Source of the DNA: Chitinophagaceae bacterium
GTDB lineage: Bacteria > Bacteroidota > Bacteroidia > Chitinophagales > Chitinophagaceae
Direction of reading: 5' to 3'
Length of the DNA: 16,271 nucleotides
Assembly: GCA_014379785.1 (NCBI GenBank)
Contig: JACMLD010000555.1
Coordinates: 1 to 16,271, forward strand
The notes below the pieces were generated by a model. It was not told where the DNA came from. It saw only the letters and a program-made list of their open reading frames with translations, and searched no databases. The position numbers and the translations under genes were made by a program. Every line of letters begins with the position of its first letter. The first letter of the stretch is position 1. This document shows, in pieces, positions 13,470-16,271 of the stretch.

Positions 13470-14579
13470 ATGGTTCCTATGAATGAAGTCAACAGCAGCA
13501 ACCCGGCAGAAACCCCGAATCAGAAAAAGTCTTACCGGCGTCCGCTGGTCATTTTTGGCGTTGTTGCGGTTGCAGCGATTGCCTCGTATGCATTTATTTC
13601 CATGCGAAATACAGGGGGAACATCCTCTTCAAATGACACCATTCCGCCTGCCACAGCGGGGGTGGTGGTAGATTCTGCAGCGCCTGCTTTCAATGCACCA
13701 TTTGACACTGCCTTGTTTCATGAAAAAGTTCAGTACAATGTAAACGGAGATACTTCCGGCAAATGGCCAGTGAAAATGGCTATTCCGAGGGCCGGAGCCA
13801 TTCTGCCTTTCAAAAGAATCATAGCTTTCTACGGAAACCTGTATTCCACAAAAATGGGCGTACTCGGAGAATACCCCGAGCAGGAGATGCTTTCAAAACT
13901 GAAGCAGGAAGTAAAAAACTGGCAGGCTGCTGATACAAGCGTGGAAGTCATACCTGCACTTCACTATATTGCTGTGACCGCTCAGGGAAGTCCCGGCAAA
14001 GGCAGCAAGTACAGACTCCGGATGCCTTTCAACCAGATTGACAAGGTGATCGCAATGGCAGAGAAAATCAATGCCCTTGTGTTTATCGATATACAGGTTG
14101 GACTCAGCACATTACAGGAAGAAGTGCCGCAGCTGGAACAGTATCTGAAAATGCCAAATGTTCATTTCGGTATTGACCCTGAATTTTCAATGAAGGGCGG
14201 CCAGGCACCCGGCAAAGTAGTAGGCAGCTTTGATGCAAACGATATAAATTATACCACAGCTTACCTGGCCAAACTGGTAAAAGATTACAATCTTCCTCCG
14301 AAAATACTGGTCGTACACCGCTTTACACAGGCGATGGTAAAAGACTACAAGCAAATCAAGACCATACCCGAAGTGCAGATTGTGATGGATATGGACGGTT
14401 GGGGACATCAGGCAAGGAAAATCAATACCTACAAACAGTTCATCTATAAAGAACCTGTTCAGTTTACCGGTTTCAAACTTTTCTACAAGAATGATCTCCG
14501 CGAAGCAAACAGTCATGTCATGACACCTCAGGAGGTTCTTAAACTTAAACCACAGCCAATCTATATTCAATACCAGTAA
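13470..14579 (+). CDS. Membrane-anchored protein with possible TIM-barrel (glycosidase-like) domain
   Basis: I do not recognise a named family for this 369-residue protein. It begins with a short polar head, basic residues RR at 23-24, and one hydrophobic helix at about 25-44, followed by a flexible S/T/P/A-rich linker (45-105); the topology is N-in, with the main domain in the periplasm. The domain from about 106 shows repeated hydrophobic strands followed by helices, as in a (beta/alpha)8 barrel: RIIAFYGNLY, VEVIPALHYIAV, NALVFIDIQVG, VHFGIDPEFSM, PKILVVHRFTQ, VQIVMDMDGWG and FTGFKLFYKND. Acidic residues at strand ends (D207, D236/E238, D307/D309) fit a sugar- or wall-polymer-active enzyme, but this is inference. 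An ATG at 13479 is an alternative start. A promoter lies at 13378-13406, and a MurC-like ligase follows after 19 nt. Confidence 0.7.
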   Translation: MVPMNEVNSSNPAETPNQKKSYRRPLVIFGVVAVAAIASYAFISMRNTGGTSSSNDTIPPATAGVVVDSAAPAFNAPFDTALFHEKVQYNVNGDTSGKWPVKMAIPRAGAILPFKRIIAFYGNLYSTKMGVLGEYPEQEMLSKLKQEVKNWQAADTSVEVIPALHYIAVTAQGSPGKGSKYRLRMPFNQIDKVIAMAEKINALVFIDIQVGLSTLQEEVPQLEQYLKMPNVHFGIDPEFSMKGGQAPGKVVGSFDANDINYTTAYLAKLVKDYNLPPKILVVHRFTQAMVKDYKQIKTIPEVQIVMDMDGWGHQARKINTYKQFIYKEPVQFTGFKLFYKNDLREANSHVMTPQEVLKLKPQPIYIQYQ

Positions 14580-14598
14580 TCGCTTATTTTACGGTCAA

Positions 14599-15987
14599 AT
14601 GATCACATCGGTAAACGATTTTCAGCGGGTATTTTTTATTGGCGTTGCAGGCACAGGCATGAGCGCTATTGCGCAATATCTCTCAGGGATTGGTAAAATC
14701 GTTTCCGGCTCAGACCGCTATTTTGCGCCAGGGGTTTACAATGAAACGCAGCAAAAACTCGAATCAGAAAACATTCACTGTTTTTTGCAGGATGGCAGCG
14801 GCATTGACGAAACCACAGACCTGGTAGTTGTTTCCACCGCAGTAGAAGATACTGTTGGCGAAGTGGTGAAAGCAAAATCTCTCAATATCCCAATCATAAA
14901 AAGGGCAGAGTTGCTGGCAATGATAGCCGCCAGCAAGCGGACGATAGCTGTGGGTGGCACTTCAGGCAAGAGCACGACAAGCGCCATGCTTTTTGATATT
15001 TTGCAGGAAGCGGGCTTATCGCCCAGTATCATCAGCGGTGCGGGATTGGTTAGCATCATCAAAAAAGGAAAGATTGGAAACGCGTTTGTCGGCACGGGAG
15101 AATGGCTGGTGATAGAAGCAGATGAAAGTGACGGTTCAATCGTTCAGTATCATCCGGAAGTGGGTCTTCTGCTGAATATCGACAAGGATCACCAGGAGAT
15201 CGATGCGCTCAATGAAATTTTTTCCACCTTCAGAGACCATACTAAAAGACTTTTTATAGTCAACCACTCTCATACACTCGCAAGAAAACTCTCACGCAAT
15301 ATAGAAATGGATTTTTCTATGGATGCGGCCCTGGGGGCGGGCTTTACAGCATCTGATTTCAAGCAGCAGGGGCTGGAGATTTCTTTTCGGATAAATGATG
15401 TTTCGTTTCACCTGAATACTGTTGGCCGGCACAATATGGAAAATGCACTGGCTGCAGCGGCAGTTGCTGCACAGATTGGCGTTGACCTGAATACCGCTTC
15501 GGTTGCCCTTAACCGTTATGAAGGCATTTACCGCCGGCACCAGGTGCTGGGGCGCGCAGGTAATATTTTGCTGATAGATGACTATGCACACAATCCGGCA
15601 AAATGCGCCGCTTCCATTGAAGCCTGTCAGGCAATTGCACCCAAAGTGATTGCATGGTTTCAGCCACATGGATACGGACCGACCCGGTTTTTACGCAATG
15701 ATTTTGTAAAAGAAATCGCTGCTGTTCTTCGTTCAGAGGATGAAATATGGATGAGCGAAATTTTCTATGCAGGCGGAACCGCCCAGAAAAATATATCCTC
15801 AGCAGATCTGATAAATGACATCCGCGAACTCGGTAAAAATGCGTTCTTTGTATCTGAAAGAAAAGATCTCGTTTCTGCGATGCGAACGCATATGGACGTC
15901 GACTGCGTGTTGTTACTGATGGGAGCGAGAGACCCCTCACTCGAAGATTTTGCCAAATCAGTGTGGGATCAGATAAAATCTTTCTGA
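14599..15987 (+). CDS. MurC-like Mur ligase family protein (paralogue or Mpl-like)
   Basis: This 462-residue protein has the three Mur ligase domains. The N-terminal Rossmann part has GVAGTGMSAIA (15-25) and a dipeptide-like SGSD at 36-39. The central ATPase has a P-loop GGTSGKST (119-126), the metal-binding EADESDG (173-179) and NIDKDH (193-198). The C-terminal domain has YEGIYRRHQVLG, DDYAHNPAK (327-335) and WFQPHGYGPTRF (353-364). These place it with MurC (UDP-MurNAc:L-alanine ligase) and the recycling ligase Mpl. It departs from MurC at the P-loop (GTSGKS rather than GTHGKT) and in the FQPHGYGPTRF motif (MurC usually FQPHRYxRT). It also lies outside any division/cell-wall gene cluster. 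It is therefore probably a paralogue joining another amino acid or peptide to a UDP-sugar-acid. It is 19 nt after the membrane-anchored gene and 8 nt before the deaminase. Confidence 0.83.
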   Translation: MITSVNDFQRVFFIGVAGTGMSAIAQYLSGIGKIVSGSDRYFAPGVYNETQQKLESENIHCFLQDGSGIDETTDLVVVSTAVEDTVGEVVKAKSLNIPIIKRAELLAMIAASKRTIAVGGTSGKSTTSAMLFDILQEAGLSPSIISGAGLVSIIKKGKIGNAFVGTGEWLVIEADESDGSIVQYHPEVGLLLNIDKDHQEIDALNEIFSTFRDHTKRLFIVNHSHTLARKLSRNIEMDFSMDAALGAGFTASDFKQQGLEISFRINDVSFHLNTVGRHNMENALAAAAVAAQIGVDLNTASVALNRYEGIYRRHQVLGRAGNILLIDDYAHNPAKCAASIEACQAIAPKVIAWFQPHGYGPTRFLRNDFVKEIAAVLRSEDEIWMSEIFYAGGTAQKNISSADLINDIRELGKNAFFVSERKDLVSAMRTHMDVDCVLLLMGARDPSLEDFAKSVWDQIKSF

Positions 15988-15995
15988 GGTCAGCT

Positions 15996-16271
15996 ATGGA
16001 TCACAGACAACAGTTTATGGATGCGGCCATTCAGATGGCGCGCAAGGGAATGGAAGCCAATGCTGGTGGTCCGTTTGGTTGCGTTATCGTGAAGGATGAC
16101 GTCATCGTCGGCCGCGGGCATAATAGCGTCACAGCTACCAATGACCCAACGGCGCATGCTGAAGTGGTGGCTATCCGGGATGCCTGCAAAAATCTGTCGG
16201 ATTTTCAACTCGAAGGCTGTGAAGTTTATACTACCTGTGAGCCATGCCCGATGTGTATGGGTGCGATTTAC
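15996..16271 (+). CDS. guaD: Guanine deaminase (CDA-fold), 3' end cut by window
   Basis: The first 92 residues of a cytidine-deaminase-fold nucleobase deaminase are present; the window ends inside the gene. The zinc site is complete: H54-A-E56 (zinc ligand and proton shuttle) and PCPMC at 83-87 (Cys84, Cys87). The surrounding sequence, GGPFGCVIVKDD and TNDPTAHAEVVAIRDAC, closely follows the bacterial GuaD guanine deaminase, which converts guanine to xanthine in purine salvage. A tRNA adenosine deaminase (TadA) is the main alternative, but the NDPTAHAE and GGPFG motifs favour GuaD. It starts 8 nt after the Mur ligase stop, so it is probably in the same transcript. The full family length is about 155 residues, so roughly 60 are missing. 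Confidence 0.88.
   Translation, partial: MDHRQQFMDAAIQMARKGMEANAGGPFGCVIVKDDVIVGRGHNSVTATNDPTAHAEVVAIRDACKNLSDFQLEGCEVYTTCEPCPMCMGAIY

Overview
The window is ordinary chromosomal DNA from a member of the Bacteroidota, most likely the Chitinophagaceae/Chitinophagales. The reasons are the mix of protein families (an ECF sigma gene overlapping an anti-sigma-like gene with a beta-barrel tail, an LVIVD-repeat lipoprotein, small PorT-like barrels), the lack of clear Shine-Dalgarno sequences before most starts, and a Bacteroidota-type promoter (TTG, 17 nt, TAATTTTG) near 13.4 kb. I see no rRNA, tRNA, insertion sequence, prophage or CRISPR array.

Layout. (1) 79-3988, plus strand: a tight four-gene module made of an ECF sigma factor, an inner-membrane protein with an anti-sigma-like head, a long periplasmic linker and a beta-barrel-like tail, an LVIVD beta-propeller lipoprotein, and a small outer-membrane barrel. 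It looks like an envelope-sensing transcription unit. (2) 3985-5969, minus strand: epoxyqueuosine reductase queG, overlapping by one base an upstream exported serine-hydrolase-fold protein that has lost its catalytic motifs. (3) 6094-8730, plus strand: the disaggregase clpB, divergent from (2), ending in a hairpin terminator. (4) 8731-9051: a 321-nt non-coding stretch with two further predicted hairpins. (5) 9052-10203: a cytoplasmic DsbA/thioredoxin-fold protein with a mutated CxxC, a strong terminator, then a DUF1905/YdeI-type protein starting almost on top of that terminator. (6) 10293-12143: a signal-peptide-bearing Omp85/D15-like protein with one recognisable POTRA-like region. (7) 12146-13348, minus strand: a RhlE-type DEAD-box helicase with a TTG start. 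(8) 13470-16271, plus strand: a probable three-gene operon of a membrane-anchored, possibly TIM-barrel protein, a MurC-like Mur ligase with an altered P-loop, and a guanine-deaminase gene cut by the window edge.

Most genes are housekeeping or envelope functions. The most unusual items are the sigma/trans-envelope barrel module, the degenerate serine hydrolase coupled to queG, the DsbA-like protein with SxxC in place of CxxC, and the non-canonical Mur ligase next to an unknown membrane-anchored protein. These family assignments come from reading motifs by eye, with no database search.
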